Assembly: GCF_014805625.2 (NCBI RefSeq)
Contig: NW_023998414.1
Location: 36,345,859-36,409,858 of the forward strand
Reading direction: 5' to 3'
DNA: 64,000 nt
Source of the DNA: Glossina fuscipes
Lineage: Eukaryota > Arthropoda > Insecta > Diptera > Glossinidae
Under the pieces are notes generated by a model, which saw nothing but the letters and a program-made list of their open reading frames with translations, was not told the origin of the DNA and did not search any database. Position numbers and translations under genes: made by a program. Below, piece by piece: positions 1 to 11,720 of the stretch. The first letter of the stretch is position 1. Every line of letters starts with the position of its first letter.

Positions 1-180
1 TCAAGTCACAGCCGTTGCATGCAATTAGAAATGCATATAAGGTAAAGCGCTGCTGTAGCAATACCGCATATAGCTAAATATTTCTGTAACGAATTTTTCA
101 TACTCTACATCACTTGTGTGGTACAACCGTATATTAAGTTTATGCGGATGGTATCCGATATAGAACCATCTTTTATTAAA

Positions 181-400
181 CCGATCGATTCAGAATAATT
201 TTCTGGATTGACCCATTCCTCTCTGTCTGTCCGTCCGTCCATCATATTTTCTGATATTAAACATACATGCATACAATATACCGATCGATTCAGAATAATT
301 TTCTGGATTGACCCATTCCCATTATGTCTGTCCGTCCGTCCATCATGTTTTCTGATATTAAACATACATACATACAATATACCGATCGATTCAGAATAAT
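181..400. repeat. Tandem repeat, period about 100 bp
   Basis: The block beginning ccgatcgattcagaataatt starts at 181, 281 and 382, giving two full units and the start of a third. The units are almost identical and contain a gtctgtccgtccgtccatca segment. The sequence after 400 (to about 500) matches the dispersed family that recurs at 22.4, 38.6, 56.5 and 60.0 kb, so this is a local duplication inside one copy of that family. Confidence 0.85.
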
Positions 401-549
401 TTTCCGACTTGGTTTGATCAAAGACCGAACGCTTTTGAAAACGGTTAGAATAGGATCAGTTTTTCGATCATATCTCGATTAGGGCCTTATTTTAAAAAGT
501 AATTGTATGAATAACTGTATTAAGCAAAATAATATAACGTATTTAAGAT

Positions 550-825
550 TTGCCCGTCTCCCCTTATAGTATTTTAACTTATTTTAAAAGAGGTTTGATT
601 TTACACACCGAATCCAATACTGAAATTGAAAATGAGTCTTCCTTTTTGCAAGGAAGAAACGACAAACTCAATGTATCTCTGATAAGATTAGGCGAACTAA
701 CCGATGAATGCCTTTTTGAATTGTCTAAACTAATGTATGATGAAATATCTAGCCGACCTTTCATTTTGGCTTTGGCAATAATTTCGGTATCGCAGAGAAG
801 ACACCAAAGTTCGACTTTTAAATAA
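550..825 (+). CDS. Weak candidate terminal exon, unrecognised
   Basis: An open frame of 91 codons ends in TAA at 823-825. A possible acceptor (…ttttaaaag) ends at 590, after which the frame reads through 78 codons rich in Glu, Ser and Leu. Residue composition is protein-like, for example the segment LTDECLFELSKLMYDEI, but I recognise no family and see no upstream exon with a matching donor. It may be a chance open frame or the last exon of a gene that starts outside the window. Confidence 0.2.
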   Translation: MPVSPYSILTYFKRGLILHTESNTEIENESSFLQGRNDKLNVSLIRLGELTDECLFELSKLMYDEISSRPFILALAIISVSQRRHQSSTFK

Positions 826-1470
826 AAAAGTAAACGTTCGTCAAAATGTTAAATAATAATAAGCGAAGCAGGGATTTCGTGAAAAATGCAATTATTTTTA
901 TTTGATTTCACTTTAAGCAGATTAACTTTAATTTTTCCGTTAAAATGTATTTAGTGTGAATAGATAGACGAAATAAAAGATAAAAACAATTTGAAAGTTT
1001 CGGCAAATTTTTAAATAATGTGTAGAACTGTAAGCTATGGACTTTAATGCTTCTTACTCTTCTATACGCATACATGCAGGCATATAAAGTATGAATATCT
1101 ATAGTGATGAGCAAAATTAGATATATAAGAAAGAAGAAATCATGTTAAATTCCTACAACATTCCTGTATATATATTTAGTAATGGAGAAAAAAATTTTAC
1201 ATAAAATATTAATTCTTACTTTCTTCCTTTAATGAACTGTAAAAAATGCAAAAAAAAAAAATACAATTCATTAAGAAATAAATAAGTGCAAGCCAATCGA
1301 ACTTCTTCATTTATTCAATTTTTTGTTTGTACGTTACTTTTGAAATTCTTTAGCTTCCTTAGGTTAAATTCTTCTTAGTTATTAAAGTTGCACCTAAGCT
1401 GCAAGTGAAGAAGTCTGACAAAAAAGTGTTTTATGATATTGATAAGAAAATAAGAAAATGAAAATGAAAA

Positions 1471-1570
1471 NNNNNNNNNNNNNNNNNNNNNNNNNNNNNN
1501 NNNNNNNNNNNNNNNNNNNNNNNNNNNNNNNNNNNNNNNNNNNNNNNNNNNNNNNNNNNNNNNNNNNNNN
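1471..1570. other. Assembly gap of 100 N
   Basis: Exactly 100 N, flanked on both sides by the same short tandem motif (atgaaa repeats). The gap is most likely a collapsed microsatellite, and 100 is probably a placeholder length. Confidence 0.95.
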
Positions 1571-2306
1571 ATGAAAATGAAAAACAAAAAGTCTAATAAA
1601 ACTTTTTTTTAGGCGGTTTTTGGAAGATGTTTCAGGTAAAGACGACGTTCCACACGTACTTCTAGGAATTACCTCAATGGTTTTATATGCCCCCTGAAAA
1701 GAATCTATATCAATTATATATTTTTGGGATGCATATAACATATTTGTTTGTTTTTAAATTATTTTCACTAATTTCTGTGGATGGAGTAGAACACAATTTT
1801 ATTAACAAATAAGGAAATATTGGTTCAAATTAAATGAATTTTACATGCATTTCAGTAAGAAAATCTACAAAATTGTTTATTCTAGAGATAAGTCTTAATT
1901 TTTTTTTTTTGTTTTTTGTTTTTTGTTTTCTTTTTGTTTATGAGAATGTGCTTTTGTACTAATTTCTTCTTTTTGTTTTTTATGTTTTTTTTTATTTATT
2001 TTTTTTTTATTTATTTTTTTTATTTTTTGTTATTTTTATTATTTCATGTATTTAATTTAATTTATTTATTTATTAATTTACTTATTTACTTTTATCCTTC
2101 TTTTTATTATTTGTGAAAGGAATAACAGTAAAATGCTTTTATTTTAAGGTACTGAAACACATGACATTATGCACATTATATACACAATAAAATCAAAAAT
2201 CACATAAACAAATGTAGATAAAATGAAATTGTCGTTCGAGAAATCCCGAGAATCATAGATTATCCGACCCAATTAGATACTGATATAGTTTGTGCAAATA
2301 GACGAA

Positions 2307-2624
2307 TCATTTAAAAATATGGGAACCATTACAGACACCGCCATTACCACTCTCACACGCGTATTGCCTGAGATATGATGCAACCTTTGGATGTATCAAG
2401 TAAGCACCGTCATATAAGCAAATACCGCAATTCTATGTAACAATAAAAATTAGTAGAGAATCAAAAAGTTATAAAAAAATAAACACTTTTAATTAAATTT
2501 TCACTTACGTTACATATATAAAAGAATTCCTTGGTCTTTAATAGATGTTGATTAATTTCATCGACTTTTATCGGTTTGCCACGACAAGTTTTTTTCGTGC
2601 TAAGAATTTGCTCATCTATATAAG
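2307..2624 (-). CDS. Small cysteine-rich protein, 3' two exons
   Basis: Two minus-strand exons are read by eye: 2509-2624, after an acceptor tttttcag-type site, and 2307-2432, ending in TGA at 2307-2309. The donor after 2509 is gtaagt and the next acceptor is ttacatag. The first exon enters in phase 1, and both exons then stay open in one frame (38 plus 41 codons). The encoded C-terminus has six cysteines, including CNNCGIC, and ends CNGSHIFK. I do not recognise the family. The upstream exon is uncertain: a frame at 3411-3618 ends at a gtaagt donor at about 3410 in the right phase, but it has no signal peptide and no clear start. It lies tail-to-head with nbr on the same strand. Clean phase agreement across the intron makes a real gene likely; a decayed gene is the alternative. 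Confidence 0.5.
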
Positions 2625-3898
2625 CTGAAAACATAAAAGAAGAAAACGGAAAAGATTAGTAAAAAATCGCATGAAGACTTTAAGCGAACATCGAACGAGC
2701 ATCGAACTAATGCATAGTCTATCACATAGTATTTTATTTTTAACTTTAAAAAAAAAAAAAAAAACAATATTAATGAAATGTTGTGTTATTTATAATTAAT
2801 ACCATTGTCAATAATAGCTACAGTTCATCATTAACTGATGAAAATATTTTAAAAATGGTCTAATCTTCTGCAGGATTGTTATCCCTATAAGGAATTATTA
2901 AGAAAAAAACAAAAATAATTTATTAGTCCACAATGCTGGCGCCGCCACTACATTTATTTGGCACAACCTAATTGAAATGAGGACTTCATTGTTTCTTATT
3001 GTTAGACTTTCAATCGATTCAAAAGCAGTTCACCATCCCCCAGCTTATTTTTGAGTTTAAAAAGTTTTTTGTGATAATGCGAGAAATTAATTTCTCTCAA
3101 AATCAGCCGATACATAATGAACAGACCCAGCCTACGAAACACCGAAGCAAATACTCTAAATTTCAAGTATTAGTTTCGAAGCACGAACTTTTCACTTTTG
3201 TCAATCTTTTCATCCTTCGTAGCCGTTGACATAAAAATCGACCAGAACAGAATGCCTTGAGTGCAATTGTAAGGACTAAAAAAAAAATAAAAAAAAAACT
3301 GTATCGGTTTATGTGGTGTTGTTATTACTGTGTACTTTTCTGTGTTAAAAAATCACACGATTCTCAGTGAGAGCGACGAAACGAGAGCAAATTAAATTGC
3401 AGACTGTGTTAACACTTACGGAGGAGAGAAGGAATTAACTTATTTCCCATAAATAAGTGCGCGATATTCGAAAGCAAAGTAGACCGAAGATGTATGTATG
3501 CCTTCGGTATATTAGTTACACGTATGTTGTCGCAGGATATGTAATAGTCAGCTATCTGGCAACTGTGTGCGGGCCAATGGACCTGGTTAGCAAATTTTTG
3601 AGTTTCATCTGACGACAAATACTTGCCGGCCGCTTCAATTTACAAATATCGTTTACGTACACCTTTAAAATGGTGGAATCGGGTTATTACGTGCACTGGA
3701 TTTCCAGTACATCCAGTTTGAAAATTTTGCCAAAATCCGCGAATTTGCGAATTCAGTTCAAATGGCAAAAATGCTAAATGGCAAAACTAAATGGACTAGA
3801 CAGTTTTTGCCGCTATGTATAAGTATGATATGGCAAAAGATGAGTTATGGGTGATGAAAGGAGTATATCAACGTCATGATAAAGCATAAAACATAATA
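2625..3898. other. Spacer or 5' part of the small gene
   Basis: This is sequence between the small cysteine-rich gene and the 3' end of nbr. A minus-strand open frame at 3411-3618 ends at a donor-like gtaagt and could be the preceding exon, with a 786-bp intron. The rest shows no coding signal. Confidence 0.4.
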
Positions 3899-6803
3899 TC
3901 ATAAACACATGCTTTGCTTACATAAATTCCAAGATCTCTTGAGGAACTCATGGTTTATTTTCGTTGATTCGTTTATGCCTTTTAAATTGTCCATGTAGCC
4001 ATCACGCATAGTATGGATTTGAGAACGTGTCGCCAATAAGAAATCTTTACAATTACATTTCACGCAACGGCTGTGCACATCTTTCTCATCAATTTGTATG
4101 TTCAAGTGTTGCAACAGATGAATGGTCTGGTTTTCCGTTGTGTCTGATGGTATTTGCAAGCATTGATTCTCCGGAACTTCACGACAAAATAACAGAAAAC
4201 GAGAATCACGAGTTAATACGAAACGTTTTTCTCGTTTGGCCAATTCAATGCATTTATCTAGATCACTATAACTGAATATTTGATAACAATCCAAACCCAT
4301 TTTACGCAATTCTTTTGTCAGTCCAACTAGCATTGAGTCACAAATAAATTTCACGTTTGAGTTTCTAAAAATATAATAATAATATCATCATCGTTTTTTC
4401 TTTTTTTTTTTTTTGTTGCTTACAATTTTTAATTTACCTTAAATATTTAAAATCTAATACTTTATCCAGTTCGTTTGCATTTTTTCGATATTGTTGTTTG
4501 CAAATCTCATTTGAGTGTGCTGTCGACTTTATGCGAAACAAGTAACCGCTCTTCGATGTGGTAATTTCCTCTACTATGGTATCAATATCAATATGCAAAC
4601 GTAATAATAATTCAGAGATAACCTGATAAATTAGTATCAAACAATGAGCATCTAATGCAGCATATATAAGTTGATCACGTCTTAATGGGCGATTAGCCCA
4701 ATTTGAACATTGATTCGATTTATCGAGTTTTTTACCCAAACAGAGTTCGGTCAACACACTCAAACTTTCGCCACCCAACGTTTGTTGATCATAGGGAAAC
4801 TTAATGATTGGCATGTATTTAAGGCGATGCCATAAATCCCGCATATCCAGATAACACGATGTGGCTTGTAAATTCAATTGCAACGGCAGGGTTTTGTGTA
4901 GCATGCGTATATCTTGGTCTAAAGAAAAACCAATTTTCAAAATTTCCAAATTATTGAAAATCTTAGAGCCCAACAATTTCCAAAGACGGTCATCTAATTG
5001 AGCTGAAAGACAGTCTACGAGAAAAACTTTTTCCGCCGTTGATAATTGCAAAAGAGATACAATATTATCATTACAAACAGATGGCTTCCATTCGGAGTCG
5101 AACGCAATTAAAACATATTGTTCCAAATATTTTAACATTTCCAGGAACTTTGGTTTACTATCGATAAGTATTACACAGTCAAGCGATAGCTGCAAACCTA
5201 AATATTCTTCTTTGTCCACTGCAAGACAAGAAGCACCTTCAATTTTCTCATTTTCTTTAAGTGCGGAATAATCTGCCCAATCGTCAATTAAATTTTGTTT
5301 CTCATCGCCCGTATCCATAGGAAAGTTTCGCATTTTCAATTGTATCGGTAAAGGGCAATCTTCAATGGGTACGTTATATAATTGCACCCAAAACATAGCC
5401 TCATTTTTATCATATTGCGTTATTTTTGTTATAAGATCCAATTGAAGGGATTTACTTTTATTAGCTTCATCGCGGGCTAACTCACGCCATGAATCAAAGC
5501 TCATTCCGCCCTCCTGATATTTGCGATATAGGTAGTGAAGATATGAACTAGATTTCGAATACCTTAGATTTGGTGTATGTTCAATGTCGATATTAAACTT
5601 TTTCGACAATCTAGTTACTAATTTTGACATGGGACGGTAAAGCAGTATATTTTGTTTTATATCTATGTAATTATATTTCCTGTAAGAAGTTAATATAAAG
5701 AATAGTTAATATCAATATTATGTAGGATCGACTTACTTTAATATTTCCTCGCAATGCTCATAAACAGTCTTTTTCTTGTCCAATAGTGAGTCCAAAAATT
5801 GCACTGTCGGCAATTGTTGATATTTGGCATTCATTAGAAACTCCTCGGCCAACGAAATTCGATCCTGCAGTATCAGCGGAAATACCAAATCGAACAGACC
5901 GAATATATGAGTAACATTTAATAGGGTCGACCAATAAGCAGCCTAAAAACCAAGTCAGTTGTAAACTAAGTAATAAGTTATTTACATTTTAGAGCAAAAT
6001 TTCATAAAAATCAACTAAGGTGTAACATTTTGCATATAAGTTTACAAAATAGAATACATATTCTCATACATACATCTTTAAAATGCCCAGTTGTCAGTAA
6101 TTCTCTTAGTTTTGGTTTTAAGAGTTCAGTTATTTTATGAAGTTCATATGTTTTTATCACAGCTTTGTACAGTGGTAATATGCCGCATGTCTTAATAAAA
6201 TTAAAGGCGACCATACGTGTATTGTGATCACAATTTGAAGCGATGACTGGATATTGATTATACAATTCACAAACGGATTCAAGAACTGTATTATGGAAGA
6301 ACCACTTGTTTAAGCAACATTTCTGTAAAAAAAGCAAGTTCAACATTTCACTCACTGAAAAGAGCCAGATTTTTGTTCTTCAAATAAGTGCAACCCGGAC
6401 AAGATGCGAACAATTTTAATGCCAGTATCAATGGCTGAGGATCTTTCATTAGCAACGCTTTCATTTGCTGTTTTGTAGTTGGGGTTTGTTTGTCTATTTA
6501 AATAAAATAAAAAATATATATATGAAAAACATTTTCTCTCTAAAGTGTCGATCAAATATGCTGTATACATATTTACATACACTTACATGTGTTATATCTT
6601 TCTTTAAATTGTTCAAACCAAACACGTACTTCTTCATTTAGCTCACCATCGAAATTCTGACCGTCAAGTCCAGCTCCAGTAGTGATATCAGGAACTACTG
6701 TAATTTTTAAATTCTTCGCCGTACGGACAAGAGAATCCACATAATAATCATCATCGTCAGTCAGATTTTCATCATCCCATCCGGCTGGCAACCACCCTTT
6801 CAT
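3899..6803 (-). CDS. nbr: Exonuclease mut-7 homolog (Nibbler)
   Basis: A 3'-5' exoribonuclease that, in Drosophila, trims the 3' ends of Argonaute-bound miRNAs and piRNAs. Exons read by eye: 6587-6803, about 6355-6493, 6074-6322, 5737-5942, 4438-5679 and 3899-4364. The middle of the long exon holds the DEDDy nuclease core: FDSEW (about 5089-5103), GFSLDQD, then YAALDAH. The last exon is a Mut7-C (PIN-like) domain, starting FICDSMLVGL with LTRDSRF, followed by a single CVKC pair; a second cysteine pair is not evident. The N-terminal exons are helical and acidic at the very start (DENLTDDDDYY). An acceptor-like tttag lies just upstream of the chosen ATG at 6803, so a 5' exon may exist. Exons 2 and 3 do not join in frame (see findings). 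The family assignment is secure; the exact N-terminal model is not. Confidence 0.9.
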
Positions 6804-9800
6804 GTTCAATTCTAAAATATATATATATATATTTAATTTTTACTCGGTTATATGCGTATCTTTGTTTATAACGATAACGCTAATAAAGTTATTTTTAATT
6901 AAAATATCCGACAGAAAAATTTTATTCCTTTTTCTGGAGGAATATATCACAGCAATATTGCCAAAAGGCAAAATTTGACACACGATTTGACAATGTGATT
7001 ACCACAAATAGGAATTATTACGTTACATATTGCAATATATGTATAGGAATCTCCATATTGATGCACATATCGTAATCAAGCTAAACGATATTAAATCTTC
7101 CCAAAAAAAAAACGCAAAGCCTGCACTAATTCAGTTACAAAAGTTGGCTTTCCATGGAAAACAGGAAGAAGAGAACAATTATATAAAGCGACCAAAGAAT
7201 TTTTTTTATTTTCCTTCTTGAGTAATATAATACAAACAATAAAAAGCGAAAATTTAGATACCTCTAAGTAATAAAAAAAAGGAACAACTATCTAGAATTT
7301 GAACAAATTTAATGGGATCTACATCAAACGCTGAACATAATAACTAGGCGGTAACTGAATGTTAGCTTTCACTTCCGCATTCGAAACGAAACTTAAACTT
7401 TTCACACACGAATACCCGAAGCTGCTTGGTTTGCATATTGTAACGAAGCGATTTTTGGCGAACTTATACTTTTCGTTTGCTTCACCACTGACAGACAAGA
7501 AAGTGATGTATATATGAGAAGAAAACATTTTAGGCCTCGAAATAATTATTTGCATATTTATTAAAGAAATAGGAGAGAAAATTAAATTAAAGTATACTGT
7601 AATACACTTTTCTTGCATTTTTTCTTTTTCATAAATATATAAACGATTGCTTAAAAATCAAACTGTCCTTCAAACATGAACCATATGATTTAGCGCTTTT
7701 TTTTTTTCTAAATACATCGCTGTTTTATCTGTCAAAACTAAGAAAAATGTTCAAAAATTTTAATAAATTTTTATGTTTACGTGCATCACCACTCAACCTA
7801 CATGTTCACTGAAATTTAAACCAATTTTATTTTGATAGTTCGCAGCGCAAGCATTGTCTTTTCCGCTTTAAGCGCGACACACTATGCTGAAGAAATCATA
7901 CATACATACAGCTTGTATGTATTGCTAAAGCAAAATCGTATGGTTACCTTTTGTGTACACACGAGGCGGTGACATTATGTGCTATTCGGAGTTTTGAAGA
8001 CACAGTATTTTCTCTACAGTACAACCTAACCGGACTTTACCTTGGGATTCTACTAGCACAAGGCAAGAAAACTTTCAATAGTAGATTATCCCCGGGAAGA
8101 AGAACAATCGAAAAGGCAATATCGGTGCTGCTCGTCGTAGATTGGTCTGAAGTCCCATTTTCAAGAATACCGAGAACGATGCAGCAGCAAAAGTTTGCAT
8201 AATGCGTAATGCAAGGCAAGCTACAAACTCAGCTATATTCAAACACACACAATTAAATTTATTTTGACACAAGCATTGTGTTGAACACTTTACTTGATTT
8301 GGTTCAACAGCAGCACATTCTTATTAGCATATATTTTACAATACAGTAATGAACTCAATGCATACGTTATGAGTTTGAAAGACCAAATATCTAAACAAGC
8401 AAACAGTTGTGATTAACAATATTTTCAAAATGATATACTTTGCGTAAACTTTATTCTTCAGACATTTTATTGTATTATCAAGCATTTTTTAGATCATAAG
8501 GCTTCTAGGGAGTCTTTATGCATTTTCTAATAACAGTTGTAAAGACGTGTATTTCAAAAAATTTTAGAACATTTTAGAGTCAGAATACTACTGAACAATA
8601 CTTTGCAATGTAAATACGATATTGAAACTAGTTTCACTTTATATTAATATGTATTATTCTTCAATATTCAATTTTAACTTCAAAGCGGATGACAATAGGA
8701 ATTTGTTATGACATTTTTTTTTTAGTATTCTAAGTGTTTTTAGTGTTCTCTTATTGTGTTTGTCAATAAGGTTCTGTAATTTAATATGCGAGCGTTTTCA
8801 CTGCAAAAAGACAGAAAATAAAGACCTCTTGAGACTCCGCTCTACCTTCGTTTAGTACTAGGCGCCATGAACTCCACTCATACCCTAAGTTTGGAACAAA
8901 TGGAAAATGTTATGCCTTTGCCTAAAAAGTTTCGTTTAACCGCTCTATCTTCTCTCCATAATTTTCTACCAATCAACTTTTCTCATTCATTTTTCCAAAT
9001 TTTTGTTCAGTAGCGGAATAATTTCAATATTCTGAAATTCGGCAAACACGTTTTATTCAAAAGTCCTTATTAATTTTACATTTCTCAACCTGTAATTGAA
9101 CTTCTAACTGCAGAAAAATCTGCAATTACGGCATAAGAAGCACAATCCTGCTACTTACATATAGTTAGTACCAAATGGAATCATTTCTCTTACATAATCA
9201 CAAGCGGATCCAAATCTGCCGTCGTCGTCAGTGGTCCTCCAACATTGAAATTGAGGGATGCTTTTCGAACGACCTTAACAAATCCATTTTCGCAATCTAG
9301 TGCCTTGAAATTTTGCAATCGTCCTCCATAAGTGGAATTCATCCATATATACTAGAAATTAGATCGTTAGCCTTATTGCTGACAAAATTGCATCTTTCAA
9401 ATCAGTGCATACCAGTAATCGACCTTTAATTTCATCCGACATAGAAGCGTTTGACAAACAGTAAGAAATTCGTAGCAGCGATTGAGCGCCTCATACTTGG
9501 AACACTTGGTCGTCGTTTATATTCTCTAGCTTCGCATATACGTTAGACCGTGGTTCGCTATTTTCAATCTTAGTCGTAAATTTATGGATAGATAAATATA
9601 TAATCACACCAGGTGTGGCGACAATTCATACAAAATCAATACAATTGCGTCCCCTTATGTACAAGTGGCGATCATCTTCTCATTCACACCATGATTAGGA
9701 TATTATGCTCGTTCGGCCTTCCCATCGTCACCGTCTTGGACATACTTCGCTCTCAAAATCTAGCGGCTTACCTAGTAGTCTTTGCTTTTTCAACGCATAC

Positions 9801-11720
9801 AACTTAAATATATAAAATCTAACTGTCAAGTTTGGGATATATTTTTCACACTGCCAATCATTTTTATTCGCTGAAGACATTTATTTCCCATCACCCTTTT
9901 CACTATTCTATCTAAACACACAATTAAAAAAAAAAAAAAAGGAATAATATCCTCTTAAAGTGAGTGCAAAATTTTGTAAAAAGAAAAATAAATAAAAATA
10001 TATACAATGGCCGACGCAGTATGCGGTGTGCACAGAAAAAAAGGCCAAATGGGAGAAAAAAAGTAAATAAACAAACAAAGCAAATATAAAATCTAGAAAA
10101 GAAATCTGGTGAAAAAATCAAAAATTCAATAAAGCAACGCTTATTAAAGTGATTATATCAATATTTATTTCAATTGTCAAATTCTTTTTTTCTTAATCTT
10201 AATAACTTTTATATCTATGGTGTGCTGTGATTTGTTCTTAAGTTCTTTACTTCGTGCGTTGCACTCCATATGTGCATGAAAAAATTCCTCGGCTGCAAGG
10301 GGACCCGCGAGAAAACTTGTCCGACACTTTGCCCGACTCTTTAGACATTCTCAAGCGCTATATGCGACATTAAAGCTTAGCTCATGTATCATGAATGAAT
10401 TTGACGACTTTTGCATACTCCCTAGTTTTATAATGGGTACTAATAATTTTTACACAAAAACTTGAGCCAGTTAGGGCTCTCAAAGGTGAGCCTAACAATA
10501 TGATGTCGTTCAGTTGATAGATTATTCGAGACCAAACAATTCCTTTCTGTGGTAAATATATTAAACTGGTTCTTATCTCTTTTGTAATCTTGTAGTAAAA
10601 TCAAAATATTGACCGATTATTCTAAAAATTAGATTCCGAAATAATTCGTTTATGCAAACAAAACTATTTAAGGATCGAATGTGTGGGTTTGTTTTTGGGA
10701 TTTGCTTATTTTTATTTCAAGCTCAAAAGTGTTTTCATAACCTTCACTAAAATGAAGGTGTCCTGGACGGAATATTATAGCTCACATGTTATTAGCCGTC
10801 AACAATTTATTAAAATAAGAAATATCTCCCAGTGCACCTATGGTTGACTATATTGTTAATCTCTTATAAGTCCTCTCTCATTATTTTCGCTGCTCTTGAG
10901 AAAAGAAACAAATTCTGAGAGCAAAAAATATTGCAAGCGCACTCACACGTTCCTATTTACGCAGTAATACATAAAATATTCAATAAAGCTATAGCTTGCT
11001 TACACTTTTGATTTTCAAAAAGTCGATAAACAAAATGATATTCTTAAGAGTTTGGTCCACAAAATGTCGGATGCATCACTAATTCATTTAAAGGTCACAG
11101 ATTTAATCGCATACTCACGTGTTCCTTGCTTATGCACTCAGTAATTAAAACGAAATTGAAAATGTCAATAATATATTTTATTTTTCATTTACTTCTTGTT
11201 CCATCTTCTTTCTTTTTGTTGTATTTTTCTTCGACAAGTTGCGCTATTCTAATGTCAGCTAACTACGAAAATAAATTGTCAACTTTACTAATGTCCACAT
11301 GTTTACCTGCCGCACTGTGCCTTTTTTCATAATACGACAAATCAGCTGTTGTTGACTTGCTGAATATTCAAGAAGATAGATAACCTTTTGCTTTATACGT
11401 GCTACTTTTCAGTAGATAATCGCATAGCTGAATGTCAACTTTCGCCTTTGTATCACTCTTTTTTTTTATACTTGATGAGTAGTTAAAGAGGGGAAAAGAT
11501 TTAAATTTTTGTATTCCGCAGCTAAAAAGAAGTATTTACACTTGGCAACACTAAGTGAGAAAAGAAAATAGGGAAGAAAAATATTTTTGTAAAAGACGCG
11601 TTTTTGTGTTTGTAGAATTTTTACACTATTGATAAAGAATATAATTGTAAAGTTTAGCATAAAAAAAGGGAAAGTCGGATTATCCGGACGTATATGCTTT
11701 GATAAGACAATTTCGGAAAA
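6804..11720. other. 4.9 kb spacer between nbr and IWS1
   Basis: This lies between the 5' ends of two divergently transcribed genes, so it should contain both promoters. Apart from a coding-like, stop-interrupted stretch on the minus strand (about 9190-9800, listed separately), I see no supported gene. Short open frames at 7319-7618, 7951-8202 and 11126-11332 have no matching splice sites and read as low-complexity or chance peptides. Confidence 0.5.
9190..9800 (-). pseudogene. Decayed or unrecognised spliced coding sequence
   Basis: Minus strand: an exon-like piece at 9190-9351 has an acceptor (tttctag), 53 open codons and a TAA. A preceding piece ending at 9413 has a donor (gtatgc) in matching phase 0, and its frame is open for 26 codons before a TGA at 9491-9493. 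The same frame then opens again for about 35 codons (to about 9600), and further coding-like peptides with stops appear up to about 9800. Typical peptides are SNASMSDEIKGRLL and NSTYGGRLQNFKALDCENGF. I do not recognise the family. Protein-like composition with in-frame stops suggests a dead gene; a live gene with short exons I failed to join is the alternative. Confidence 0.35.

Larger units (their letters stand above)
1..2306. other. Left-edge spacer, no firm gene
   Basis: AT-rich non-coding sequence. It holds a tandem repeat (181-400), one weak open frame (550-825), an assembly gap (1471-1570) and a T-rich, low-complexity stretch around 1895-2115 whose long open frame is only a by-product of the poly-T composition. 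I see no splice-consistent gene here. Confidence 0.6.

Noticed and set aside
1916..2116. 66-codon Phe/Leu-rich frame that looks like a membrane protein
   Set aside because: It is translation of a poly-T low-complexity tract.
7951..8202. 83-codon plus-strand frame in the nbr-IWS1 spacer
   Set aside because: There are no supporting splice sites, and overlapping minus-strand frames are equally long. It is probably a chance opening.
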